From NCBI GenBank assembly GCA_947487925.1, contig CANLCA010000102.1, positions 1 to 8,293 of the forward strand: 8,293 bases of DNA, written 5' to 3'. Under the pieces are notes generated by a model. That model was not told the origin of the DNA and searched no databases. It worked only from the letters and a program-made list of their open reading frames with translations. Of this stretch, positions 1-6,731 are shown piece by piece. Source of the stretch: Verrucomicrobiales bacterium (GTDB lineage: Bacteria > Verrucomicrobiota > Verrucomicrobiia > Limisphaerales > F1-80-MAGS106). The position numbers were made by a program, and so were the translations under genes. Every line of letters begins with the position of its first letter. Position 1 is the stretch's first letter.

Positions 1-702
1 AAGCAGGGGGGAAACCAGGATGATCTTGGTCATCTCCCGAGTGACCAGCTTGGAAACAAAAGATTTCTTCCCGATGTTCTCGCCTGTTTTTCCAAATTCA
101 TGATCGTTCCAGATCAGCTTTCCGATCATGTTGGATTCGTAGGCCGTCTCGTTGTCGTATCCTTCCTCGGAAGCGCCCGCGACTCGCACCCCATAACGTT
201 CGGCAAGGCCAAAATAACCCGCCTGCCTCAGATCGGCGATGTGCCGATCCCAAACGATGATTTGTTTGGCCGAAAAACCTGCCGCCAGCAAGCCAGTGAC
301 GACCGCGTCCACCACCGCCACGCGCGTGCCGCTGGTTTTTCCCGGGCCAGAAACGACCTTGATTCCAATCCGGTCCTCGGGGCCGAGGTATTCGTGCCAA
401 GCCGACCTGATGTCGATTTTTCCGCTGAACGCGAGCATGCCACGGTCGACCATGCCACGGACGGCATCGGATTGGGCCTCGAAACCGTTGATGGCCCTGG
501 GATCTGTGACACGCACGACTCTGGCGCGTTCTGGCGATGCGAGCGCCCCCGTTGAGGGAGCAGGGACTTGTGCTCTCAAGGAGGCCGCCAGTAAAGCCAG
601 GCCCAAACTTGGCGCAAACCGCAAGAAGCGGAAGCGCCTGGGGCGCGAGGGATTCTTCGAATTCAAATGTTGTGCGAGCATTTCATTCAGAGCGTGTTCC
701 AT
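1..702 (-). CDS. Exported DUF362-like protein, N-terminal part (3' end outside window)
   Basis: An open minus-strand frame of 234 codons runs from an ATG at 702-700 to the window edge without a stop, so the protein is partial. The start is supported by a GAGGG Shine-Dalgarno (CCCTC at 706-710) about 6 nt upstream; an internal Met at codon 8 has no such site. Residues 20-45 are a basic stretch (PRRFRFLRF) followed by a hydrophobic segment (SLGLALLAASLRA) and a likely cleavage site before QVPAP, which is an export signal. It has a twin arginine but is not a perfect Tat consensus. Residues from about 95 on (EDRIGIKVVSGPGKTSGTRV, then VVDAVVTGLLAAGFSAKQI and VWDR) resemble the core of DUF362 proteins: an IK-V strand, a loop, then an 'AVI..L...G' helix. 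The family's biochemical role is poorly defined, and no iron-sulfur cysteines are visible in this part. It is divergent from the TPR lipoprotein gene. I am confident it is a gene and fairly confident of the family. Confidence 0.82.
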   Translation of the reverse strand, partial: MEHALNEMLAQHLNSKNPSRPRRFRFLRFAPSLGLALLAASLRAQVPAPSTGALASPERARVVRVTDPRAINGFEAQSDAVRGMVDRGMLAFSGKIDIRSAWHEYLGPEDRIGIKVVSGPGKTSGTRVAVVDAVVTGLLAAGFSAKQIIVWDRHIADLRQAGYFGLAERYGVRVAGASEEGYDNETAYESNMIGKLIWNDHEFGKTGENIGKKSFVSKLVTREMTKIILVSPLL

Positions 703-785
703 GGAGCCCTCATTTCTTGGAAGCAAAGCTCAAAGGAGGCGACGACTCTCCCAACTGGCGCGTTTCTTGACTCGGCGCGACGCGG

Positions 786-2942
786 ATGCTACCACCAAGG
801 CGGATGCTGGCTACAAAAAACCTGGGGGGCTCTTTTCGCGCTACCGTTTGGTTGCGGGGTGTTCCACTGCTCGTTTTGCTGGGCTTAGTCTCCTGCACAC
901 CGCCAGGGCCCAAGGCGTTGCTGGAGGGGCAGAGACTGGTCCGTACGGGGGAGTTCGCCCAGGCTGTCGAGCGGTGTCTCGTGGCCACAGAGCTCCTCCC
1001 ATCCAACGCGCATGCGTGGAACTACCTCGGGCTTGCTTATCACGGCGCCGGCAAGCCCGAGGAAGCGCGCAAAGCTTACACGCAGGCTTTATCCTACAAC
1101 CGCGATCTGGTCATCGTCCGATTCAATTTGGGCTGCCTTTTGCTCGAAATGGGCGACTACCCCAGCTCCGTAAACGAACTCACATCCTTCACGTTCCTAG
1201 AGCAGCAATCCGAACAAGGTTACGTGAAGCTTGCTTCCGCCCAGATCAAGACCCGTGCCTATGACGCTGCCGAGGCCAGTCTCAAAAGAGCGTTGCAACT
1301 CAATCCAAAAAATCCGGAAACGCTCAATAACCTCGGGTATATCCTGCTCCAAAAGCGTCGTGGACGCGAGGCCTACAACCAGTTTCTTGCGGCCATCCAA
1401 TCTGATTCGAAATATGCGCCAGCCCTGCTAAACCTCGCGATCGTTTCCCAACAGATGAACAACCGGCCTTTGGCACTGAAAGCTTTTAAGGATTACCTGC
1501 TGCACCGCAAAGAACCGTCCCTTCCAGGACCGGAGCTCATCGAAGCATGGATTGCCCAGCTCACATCCGAACTGCAGCCCGTCCCAAAACCTCAAGCTTC
1601 CACCCTCCCCAATGCCAAACTTGCGGAAGCCACCACGCGGTCCCCTGCATCACCGACAAACCTTCCGGACCCCCACAACTCGGAACCTGTCGCGAGGCCG
1701 AGCCGGAACGCGGTTCCCGCATCCCCGGATTCCTCGGTCATTCCCGCCACAGCTCAATCTCCTCTTCTGATCGAGCCGAAGCCGACGCTCGTCAAAACCG
1801 CCCAAAGCCCGGTTCCCGGGGTCTCGGATTCCATCGCGATCCCGGTCGTCGCCCCTCCGGTCTCCGTCGCCAAAGTTCAAGAACCCTCCACCTCAACGAC
1901 CGCCACTTTGCCACTCAAATCTGAATCTGAGTTGCGTTTACCAACAAAAAGGACGGAACCTTCCACCCTCGCATCGCCCGTTGAAAAGAGCGTGCAATCC
2001 CCTGTGTTTGAGGCAGTTAAAACCACGCCACAAGAACCTGATAAACAGCCCAGCGTTCCGTCCAATGTCACTCCGCCCGTCCGTGTGAGTCCTCCAGCCT
2101 TAGAAACGACATCGGCTAGTCCGGTCGCTTCCCAGGCCATCCAAGATGGTTCTCGGGAAGCCTTGGCGAAGGAGGAGAAGGCTGGGCTTTGGCAGCGGGT
2201 GAATCCTGTGAGATGGTTTCGCGGCTCGGAGAAACGTTCCCCTGCGTCGACGCCGATTCCCGATTCCAAGCCTTCGGATTTGGGTCAGCGAACCCAAAGG
2301 CCAACTGATCTTCAGGCAGTTGCTGCGAACCGACAGACGGATCCCCCATCGCCGGTGCTGCCGTCGGTTCGGAGGTCTGATTCAGTCAATCCAGCTTCAG
2401 AATCGTCTCCCGCGCCCATTCCTCGAGCGGGACCTCGCTACAGAAGCAGCATCGTCGTGCCGTTGACCGCCGGCGACCTCGAAAAATCAAGGCAGGAGTT
2501 GAATGCGGGATTGGAGTTTCGCGAGAATGGAAGACTGGAGGACGCCTTGAAAGCCTATCGTCGGGCCGTGGCGATGGATCCCCGGCACCACGAGGCGCAT
2601 TTCGCCTTGGCTCTGGGACTTGCTGAATCCAATGACTTGCCAGGTTCCTTGGCGGCCTACGACGCAGCGGTCAGCCTGAAGCCGGACGCGATCCCGGCAC
2701 GTTATAATTTTGCCCTGGCGCTGCGCAAGTCGCGATTCCCCCAGGACGCAGCCGAGAACGCGGCTGCAATACTCAGGAACTTTCCGAACGAAGTCAGGGC
2801 GCATCTGCTGTTGGGCAGCCTATGGGCGGGAGAGCTCGGGGTTTTTGCCAAAGCCCGCGAACATTATCGGATTGTGCTCGAGATCGAACCACGCCATGCC
2901 CAAGCCGGAGTGATCCGAACCTGGCTGGCGACGCACCCTTAG
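786..2942 (+). CDS. TPR-repeat lipoprotein with long Pro/Ser-rich linker
   Basis: This encodes 718 residues. A basic N-terminus is followed by a hydrophobic segment (VPLLVLLGLVSC) ending in a lipobox L-V-S-C with Cys37, so a lipid-anchored envelope protein is predicted. Residues about 42-260 form roughly six TPR units; signatures include AHAWNYLGLAYHGAGKPEEA and PETLNNLGYILLQKRRGREA. Residues about 262-553 are low-complexity, rich in Pro, Ser, Thr and Val, and probably disordered. Embedded in this is a short aromatic motif, WQRVNPVRWF, at 469-478. Residues about 557-718 hold roughly four more TPR units. TPRs are protein-interaction scaffolds; no enzyme domain is seen, so the partner is unknown. 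The frame opens at 771 after an in-frame TGA. ATG 786 and ATG 804 are both possible starts, and either keeps the signal peptide. Neither has a strong Shine-Dalgarno; AAGG precedes 804 but too closely. It is likely transcribed alone. Confidence 0.9.
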   Translation: MLPPRRMLATKNLGGSFRATVWLRGVPLLVLLGLVSCTPPGPKALLEGQRLVRTGEFAQAVERCLVATELLPSNAHAWNYLGLAYHGAGKPEEARKAYTQALSYNRDLVIVRFNLGCLLLEMGDYPSSVNELTSFTFLEQQSEQGYVKLASAQIKTRAYDAAEASLKRALQLNPKNPETLNNLGYILLQKRRGREAYNQFLAAIQSDSKYAPALLNLAIVSQQMNNRPLALKAFKDYLLHRKEPSLPGPELIEAWIAQLTSELQPVPKPQASTLPNAKLAEATTRSPASPTNLPDPHNSEPVARPSRNAVPASPDSSVIPATAQSPLLIEPKPTLVKTAQSPVPGVSDSIAIPVVAPPVSVAKVQEPSTSTTATLPLKSESELRLPTKRTEPSTLASPVEKSVQSPVFEAVKTTPQEPDKQPSVPSNVTPPVRVSPPALETTSASPVASQAIQDGSREALAKEEKAGLWQRVNPVRWFRGSEKRSPASTPIPDSKPSDLGQRTQRPTDLQAVAANRQTDPPSPVLPSVRRSDSVNPASESSPAPIPRAGPRYRSSIVVPLTAGDLEKSRQELNAGLEFRENGRLEDALKAYRRAVAMDPRHHEAHFALALGLAESNDLPGSLAAYDAAVSLKPDAIPARYNFALALRKSRFPQDAAENAAAILRNFPNEVRAHLLLGSLWAGELGVFAKAREHYRIVLEIEPRHAQAGVIRTWLATHP

Positions 2943-3075
2943 GCATCTCAGAATGAAGGTCGAAACATTTCTCTTCGCACTTCGGCACTCAGGGAGAAGA
3001 GGTCACCTCGATCGAACATTACATCCTGAGGGTCAAGCGCTACCCGAATCGTTTCGTTTACAACTTGTCGGGTAA
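2943..3075. other. Intergenic stretch with a 4+7 bp hairpin
   Basis: No gene is seen here. The clearest structure is TACCCGA at 3041-3047 pairing with TCGGGTA at 3068-3074. It is extended beyond a small internal loop by AAGC (3035-3038) with GCTT (3076-3079), leaving a 20-nt loop. It lacks a good T-tract, so it is at best a weak or factor-assisted terminator for the TPR gene. A short perfect palindrome, GAGGTCACCTC, lies at 2999-3009. The right-hand side of the hairpin runs into the start of repeat copy A. Confidence 0.4.
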
Positions 3076-3239
3076 GCTTTGAAACCGCCGTTGAATGTGG
3101 TGAAGACTTCCAACACCATGGATCAGAATGACTTCACGAGAAATGAGGCAATTCCTTCATAGCTCTGGTGATCGACCTGGAATGATGTTATCGCGCGAAT
3201 CTTGTGAAGATTCGCCCTTGGTAACTGCCGTTTTAAGGG
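3076..3239 (-). repeat. MITE-like inverted-terminal-repeat element, copy A
   Basis: The reverse complement of this 164-bp stretch aligns without gaps to 5211-5374, at roughly 70% identity by hand count. Conservation is strongest at the two ends. In the orientation of copy B it begins CCCTTAAAACGGCAGTTACC and ends TTCAACGGCGGTTTCAAAGC, and these ends are imperfect inverted repeats of each other. Near one end is a perfect 9-bp hairpin, GCGAATCTT-GTG-AAGATTCGC, at 3195-3215. Differences from copy B are spread evenly over the three positions of the only long shared frame, which argues against coding. Such short, non-coding, terminally repeated sequences are typical of non-autonomous transposon derivatives (MITEs) or of palindromic intergenic repeats. 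No transposase is in the window. It ends 49 bp before the glycosyltransferase start, so it may carry that gene's promoter or leader; I cannot identify a convincing promoter there. Confidence 0.7.
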
Positions 3240-3288
3240 GGATTGACTCCGGGGATCAGAAACAATTCTCGGACTCTCTCCGGCACTT

Positions 3289-4629
3289 ATGAAGATTGTG
3301 CAAATCACCCCCGGGGCAGCAGGCATGTTCTGCGGCGGCTGCATGAGGGACAACTCCCTCGTGGCGGCCTTGCGTCTTCAGGGGGACCATGTGCTCATGG
3401 TGCCGCTCTACACACCTTTGACGCTGGATGAAGCGGATCAAAGCCGCGGTACGCCGATCTTTTTCGGTGGTGTGAATGTCTTTTTGGAGCAAAAATTCGC
3501 CTGGTTTCGCCGAGCGCCGTCCTTCCTTCGTAACCTGCTCAGCGCACCCGCGCTGCTTCGATTGGCGTCCAGGTTCGCCGCCAAAACGAGCGCCGCGGAA
3601 CTAGGGGATCTCGCGGTCTCTATGCTTCGTGGAGAGCACGGTTTCCAGGCCTCCGAATTGGAGACACTCATCACCTGGCTCAAGCAATGCGAGAAACCGG
3701 ATGTGGTTTGTTTGTCCAATATTCTCCTGAGCGGACTCACGACCCGTCTTCGTTCTGAGCTGGGTGTTCCCGTGGTCTCCCACCTTCAAGGAGAGGATTT
3801 TTTTCTCGACGGCCTGCCGGAACCGCACCGGCAGGAAGCCTGGCGACTGGCCTCCCAGCGGGCTCGCGAACTCGACGCCTTGATTGCCCCGAGCCGATTT
3901 TTTGCCGATACGATGACGCGTCGTCTCGGCCTTCCAAAGCAACGCGCACACGTTGTGCTCAATGGCATAGCATTGGACGGTTTTGCTCCCGCCGGCTGTT
4001 TTCCCGAGGAACCAGTCGTTGGTTATTTTGCGCGAATGGCCCCCGAGAAAGGGTTGGGATTGCTCGTTGATGCTTTTCTCCTGCTGCGACAGGATCCACG
4101 TTTTACGAGGTTGCGACTCAAGGTGGGGGGGAGCTGCACGGCAGCGGACAAATCTTTTGTCAGCGGAATCAAAGCTCGTCTCGAAAAAAGCGGCGTCCTG
4201 GGCTCGGTTGAATTCTTTCCCAATGTGGATCGAGCCGGGAAGATCGAGTTTCTTCGTTCGTTGACTGTTTTCTGTACGCCCGCGCTTTATGGGGAAGCGT
4301 TCGGACTTTATGTGATCGAGGCGATGGGGTGCGGGGTCCCGGTGGTCGTCCCTCGAGCAGCAGCCTTTCCGGAGTTGATCGAATTGACCGGGGGAGGTCT
4401 CGTGACAGGGTGTTCGGCGCGGGAACTGGCGCGAACCATCGGGGATCTGGTGACCGATCCGGAACGCTCGCGTGCGATGGGCCTCAAGGGCCATCAAAGT
4501 GTGGTCGATCGGTTTTCGATCGAGAGGATGGCCCTGGACATGGCGGACGTTTTGCGCCGAGTCACTCGCGGGGGTCGGGGAATGGAACCAACGGATGAAC
4601 CCAGAGCGGCTCAACCGCAACCGAATTAA
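3289..4629 (+). CDS. GT4-family glycosyltransferase
   Basis: This encodes 446 residues with two Rossmann-like halves. The N-terminal acceptor domain (about 1-230) starts MKIVQITPGAAGMFCGGCMR, with Cys15 and Cys18 in a CGGC-x-RDN motif, and later has VVSHLQGEDFFLDGLP and IAPSRFFADTM. The C-terminal nucleotide-sugar domain (about 240-425) shows VVGYFARMAPEKGLGLLVDAF and the retaining-transferase signature EAFGLYVIEAMGCGVPVV, with the paired acidic residues Glu336 and Glu344 (E-x7-E). There is no signal peptide, so it acts in the cytoplasm or at the inner membrane face. It probably transfers an activated sugar to a lipid, polysaccharide or small-molecule acceptor, which the sequence cannot specify. 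The Shine-Dalgarno upstream of ATG 3289 is not recognisable. The last 14 residues (EPTDEPRAAQPQPN) are a low-complexity tail beyond the fold. The gene sits 89 bp before the thioesterase gene on the same strand, so co-transcription is possible. Confidence 0.92.
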   Translation: MKIVQITPGAAGMFCGGCMRDNSLVAALRLQGDHVLMVPLYTPLTLDEADQSRGTPIFFGGVNVFLEQKFAWFRRAPSFLRNLLSAPALLRLASRFAAKTSAAELGDLAVSMLRGEHGFQASELETLITWLKQCEKPDVVCLSNILLSGLTTRLRSELGVPVVSHLQGEDFFLDGLPEPHRQEAWRLASQRARELDALIAPSRFFADTMTRRLGLPKQRAHVVLNGIALDGFAPAGCFPEEPVVGYFARMAPEKGLGLLVDAFLLLRQDPRFTRLRLKVGGSCTAADKSFVSGIKARLEKSGVLGSVEFFPNVDRAGKIEFLRSLTVFCTPALYGEAFGLYVIEAMGCGVPVVVPRAAAFPELIELTGGGLVTGCSARELARTIGDLVTDPERSRAMGLKGHQSVVDRFSIERMALDMADVLRRVTRGGRGMEPTDEPRAAQPQPN

Positions 4630-4718
4630 ACCGCGGATGACTCGGATCCAGAGGTATCAAATCATCCCTCCTTGATGATCGAAACCAGTGAGGATCAGTA
4701 GTTTAGAAAAATTGTCTT
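4630..4718 (+). other. Spacer with stem-loop exposing an anti-Shine-Dalgarno-like loop
   Basis: The 89-bp gap contains a 6-bp stem, ATCATC (4661-4666) with GATGAT (4674-4679). Its 7-nt loop reads CCTCCTT, the same as the anti-Shine-Dalgarno core of 16S rRNA. There is no T-tract, so it is not a convincing terminator. A GAGGAT at 4690-4695 is too far (over 20 nt) from the next start codon to be its ribosome-binding site. Confidence 0.3.
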
Positions 4719-5210
4719 ATGCCGCACGAATTTACCATCACCCGGCGAGTCGAGTTTTCCGAGACCGACATGGCGGGCATCATGCATTATTCGAACTACT
4801 TTCGCTTCATGGAGACGGCGGAGCATGCTTTTTTCAGATCGCTCGGGTTTTCGATCGTCACCGAAATGACGGATCCACCCGTAGGTTGGCCACGAGTGCA
4901 TGCATCCTGTGATTTCAGGCGACCTCTCCGCTTCGAGGACCAAGTGGAGGTGCGATTGCTCGTGAAGGAAAAGAATCGAAAAGCCCTCACCTACCAATTT
5001 CGTTTTCGTAAAGTCGGCGACCCTTCTCTCGGAGAAGTGGCCGTCGGAGAAATCACGGTGGTGTGCGTCCAACGACAGCCCAACGGAGAGATGAAGGCGG
5101 TGGCCATTCCTTCCGTGATCGCGGACCAAATCGAAACCGCACCGATTGTGGAAGTAAACCCGAGAACCGCGGAAAGGGATCCGAAAGGGGACCGAAATAG
5201 CCTGGAGTAA
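4719..5210 (+). CDS. Hotdog-fold acyl-CoA thioesterase (4HBT / YbgC-like)
   Basis: This encodes 163 residues. The N-terminus carries the 4-hydroxybenzoyl-CoA thioesterase signature: VEFSETDMAGIMHYSNYFRF at residues 11-30. Asp17 is the expected catalytic acid, and GIMHYSNY opens the long hotdog helix. Later strands (CDFRRPLRFEDQVEVRL and ALTYQFRFRKV) fit the fold. Members hydrolyse acyl-CoA or acyl-ACP thioesters in the cytoplasm as homo-oligomers; the substrate here is unknown. Homologues are usually about 130-150 residues, so the charged C-terminal tail (about 145-163) is an extension. The start is fixed because an in-frame TAG lies at 4704-4706 and no other ATG or GTG start lies between, although no Shine-Dalgarno is obvious. 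The TAA stop at 5208-5210 directly touches repeat copy B. It may be co-transcribed with the upstream glycosyltransferase. Confidence 0.92.
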   Translation: MPHEFTITRRVEFSETDMAGIMHYSNYFRFMETAEHAFFRSLGFSIVTEMTDPPVGWPRVHASCDFRRPLRFEDQVEVRLLVKEKNRKALTYQFRFRKVGDPSLGEVAVGEITVVCVQRQPNGEMKAVAIPSVIADQIETAPIVEVNPRTAERDPKGDRNSLE

Positions 5211-5374
5211 GCCTTAAAACAGCAGTTGCCCATGGTGAATCTTCGCAAGGTCTAGGCGATAAAGTCATTCCTAATCACTCACCAGATCCATAAACGAGTT
5301 ACCTGGTTCTTCGTCATACCTTTCTCATCCAAGCCGTTGCAAATCTTCACGATGTTCAACCGCCGTTTTAAGGG
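5211..5374 (+). repeat. MITE-like inverted-terminal-repeat element, copy B
   Basis: This is the second copy of the 164-bp element, inverted relative to 3076-3239. It begins GCCTTAAAACAGCAGTTGCC and ends TTCAACCGCCGTTTTAAGGG. The left 40 bases match the reverse complement of the right 40 at roughly three quarters of positions (for example ATGGTGAATCTTCGCAAGG against ATCGTGAAGATTTGCAACGG), so the whole element can fold into one long imperfect hairpin. It is flanked by TAA on both sides (5208-5210 and 5375-5377), consistent with a 3-bp target duplication, though so short a match may be chance. The left TAA doubles as the thioesterase stop codon. No open frame or transposase fragment is supported. 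Confidence 0.72.
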
Positions 5375-5379
5375 TAAAC

Positions 5380-5403
5380 GGAAACAATGAATGGTTTCCT
5401 TTT
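5380..5403 (+). terminator. Weak candidate terminator for the thioesterase transcript
   Basis: GGAAAC (5380-5385) pairs with GTTTCC (5394-5399) across an 8-nt loop and is followed by TTTT (5400-5403). The 6-bp stem is short and contains three A-T pairs, so its strength is doubtful. Its position just beyond repeat copy B, on the strand of the thioesterase gene, is appropriate. Confidence 0.35.
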
Positions 5404-5446
5404 CGGTTTTCTTTCGGTTCGGTTCCGTGGTTAAAGTTCCAAGCGG

Positions 5447-5484
5447 AAATAAAAAAGCCTCCCCCGGGCAACCGGGGGAGGCTT
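5447..5484 (-). terminator. Rho-independent terminator of the outer-membrane barrel gene
   Basis: A perfect 13-bp stem, AAGCCTCCCCCGG (5455-5467) with CCGGGGGAGGCTT (5472-5484), closes a 4-nt loop. On the minus strand it continues into TTTTATTT (5454-5447). It begins 25 nt after the stop codon of the barrel gene and is one of the strongest signals in the window. On the plus strand no T-tract follows, so it is directional. Confidence 0.93.
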
Positions 5485-5508
5485 GGATCGAACGGTGTGA
5501 GCCGCTGA

Positions 5509-6720
5509 TTAGAACTTGTAGATCAGGTTCAGAGCGAGCGAGATCGCATTCTTGTCCGCAACGCCAAAGGGCTTGCTGACGGGGTCCATGCCGCCGGTCA
5601 AGGCGGAGTCCCAACGGAATTCGAGCCGGCTGATGACATTTGCCCAGAGCGAGTAGTCCAACGTGCTGGTCACACCGAGCAGCTCATTACGGGCATCACT
5701 GTCCGCACCCTCGCCGCGCACATACCAAAGCCCGTCTGTGGACCAAGCATATTCAACGCGGTTGTTCAGTTTCAACTTCTCAGTGAGCTGATAGGACATG
5801 TAGACAGACGCGGCGCTGGCGTAGGCCGACGAGGTCAACATCTTCTGCGCGCTGTAGCCGGTGTAGTCGTAGGCTGCGCCCAAGGTCAACCCTTCGAGCG
5901 GAGTGGGAATCGTCGCGCCCACGTAGAGGCTCGTGGTGTCGCGGCGTGTCAGACCAGGGTTGACCGCGGCATTGAAGCCGTCGACAACGCCCGCATACAG
6001 GGTCGCGCCGTGGAGGAAACCGAGGCTCTCGGGAGCCGTCAAGACCATGGATGCCATGTAGGTCTTTTCGCTCTCGGATGCAGCAAAGGTTCGGCCATCC
6101 ACTGCCCGGGCGTTGATACCCGCATTCACTGTGTTCGCAACGCCAGCGTTCAAGCTCAAGATGTCGTTCACACGATAGCTCGCCAACAAACCGGTGTGCT
6201 GCGTGGGTTCCATGCCCCAAGCGTAGGAACGGCTGTAGTTCGGGTTGCTGCCCGCTTCGAAGACTTCGTAACCGATGATGGAATCAAACGTGCCCATCTT
6301 GAAGTCGATTCCGTTGCCCACTGGGGCGCGGACCGCGACATAGGCCTGTTTAACACCAAAGTCACTTGCTGCAGCGCCGGTTCCCGCGGACAGGTTATAA
6401 CCGGTCGCGTCAGGGCCGAACAACAGGTCAACCTTGTACCCTGCCGACCATTCACCTTCATCGAGAGGCTTCTCAACGGTCAGCTTCACCACGTTCAGGT
6501 TGAAACCGTCTTGTTTGGGGGTTCCGTCGAAAGAACGGCCAGGCAACGGGCCGTTGCCAGAACCAAACTTCCAGATAGCCGACGTATCGACATAACCGCT
6601 CAGGGTTGTCGAAGAGATGGCGGTGAGAACTTGGTGAGAAGCCTCTTCCGCCTGCATGACCGAGCCCAAGCTAACCACACCTGCAGCAGCCAGGCCGACC
6701 GTCCATTGATTCAACTTCAT
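5509..6720 (-). CDS. Outer-membrane beta-barrel porin-like protein (OmpL/BBP2-like)
   Basis: This encodes 403 residues. Residues 1-24 are a Sec signal peptide (MKLNQWTVGLAAAGVVSLGS, then VMQA before EEAS). The mature part starts with SGYVDTSAIWKFG and continues as alternating amphipathic strands separated by Gly/Asn/Asp-rich loops. It ends LALNLIYKF, and a terminal Phe is the usual C-terminal signal recognised by the Bam assembly machinery. The opening strand and overall layout resemble the OmpL-like putative beta-barrel porin-2 family, which is common in PVC bacteria. I infer passive uptake of small solutes; selectivity cannot be read from the sequence. The start is supported by a GGAGG site at ideal distance. 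It has its own promoter and terminator, so it is monocistronic and probably well expressed. Its stop codon is separated from repeat copy B by 134 bp, and it converges with the thioesterase gene. Confidence 0.9.
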   Translation of the reverse strand: MKLNQWTVGLAAAGVVSLGSVMQAEEASHQVLTAISSTTLSGYVDTSAIWKFGSGNGPLPGRSFDGTPKQDGFNLNVVKLTVEKPLDEGEWSAGYKVDLLFGPDATGYNLSAGTGAAASDFGVKQAYVAVRAPVGNGIDFKMGTFDSIIGYEVFEAGSNPNYSRSYAWGMEPTQHTGLLASYRVNDILSLNAGVANTVNAGINARAVDGRTFAASESEKTYMASMVLTAPESLGFLHGATLYAGVVDGFNAAVNPGLTRRDTTSLYVGATIPTPLEGLTLGAAYDYTGYSAQKMLTSSAYASAASVYMSYQLTEKLKLNNRVEYAWSTDGLWYVRGEGADSDARNELLGVTSTLDYSLWANVISRLEFRWDSALTGGMDPVSKPFGVADKNAISLALNLIYKF

Positions 6721-6726
6721 TGTATT

Positions 6727-6731
6727 CCTCC
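6727..6731 (-). promoter_or_regulatory. Ribosome-binding site of the barrel gene
   Basis: On the minus strand GGAGG is followed by AATACA and then ATG, a 6-nt spacing. This is the strongest Shine-Dalgarno among the complete genes of the window and fixes the barrel gene's start at 6720. Confidence 0.85.

Noticed and set aside
732..739. Perfect AAAGGAGG Shine-Dalgarno on the plus strand
   Set aside because: No start codon lies at a usable distance; the TPR gene's first ATG is 46 nt downstream. Probably chance.
239..1264. Long plus-strand open frame (341 codons)
   Set aside because: It overlaps the DUF362-like gene on the opposite strand and the TPR gene in another frame. Its translation is a compositional mix with no recognisable fold, while both real genes show clear domains.
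2999..3009. Palindrome GAGGTCACCTC as an operator
   Set aside because: An isolated 5-bp half-site palindrome is expected by chance, and it lies after the TPR gene's stop and far from any start codon.
3123..3240. Open frame through copy A (minus strand), with a partly similar frame in copy B, suggesting a small conserved protein
   Set aside because: Comparing the two copies codon by codon, differences are about equally frequent at first, second and third positions, and both copies contain stops in that frame. Selection on protein sequence is not supported.
3601..4620. Long minus-strand open frame opposite the glycosyltransferase
   Set aside because: The plus-strand product has complete GT4 motifs. 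The antisense translation shows no family features and is a by-product of GC-rich codon use.
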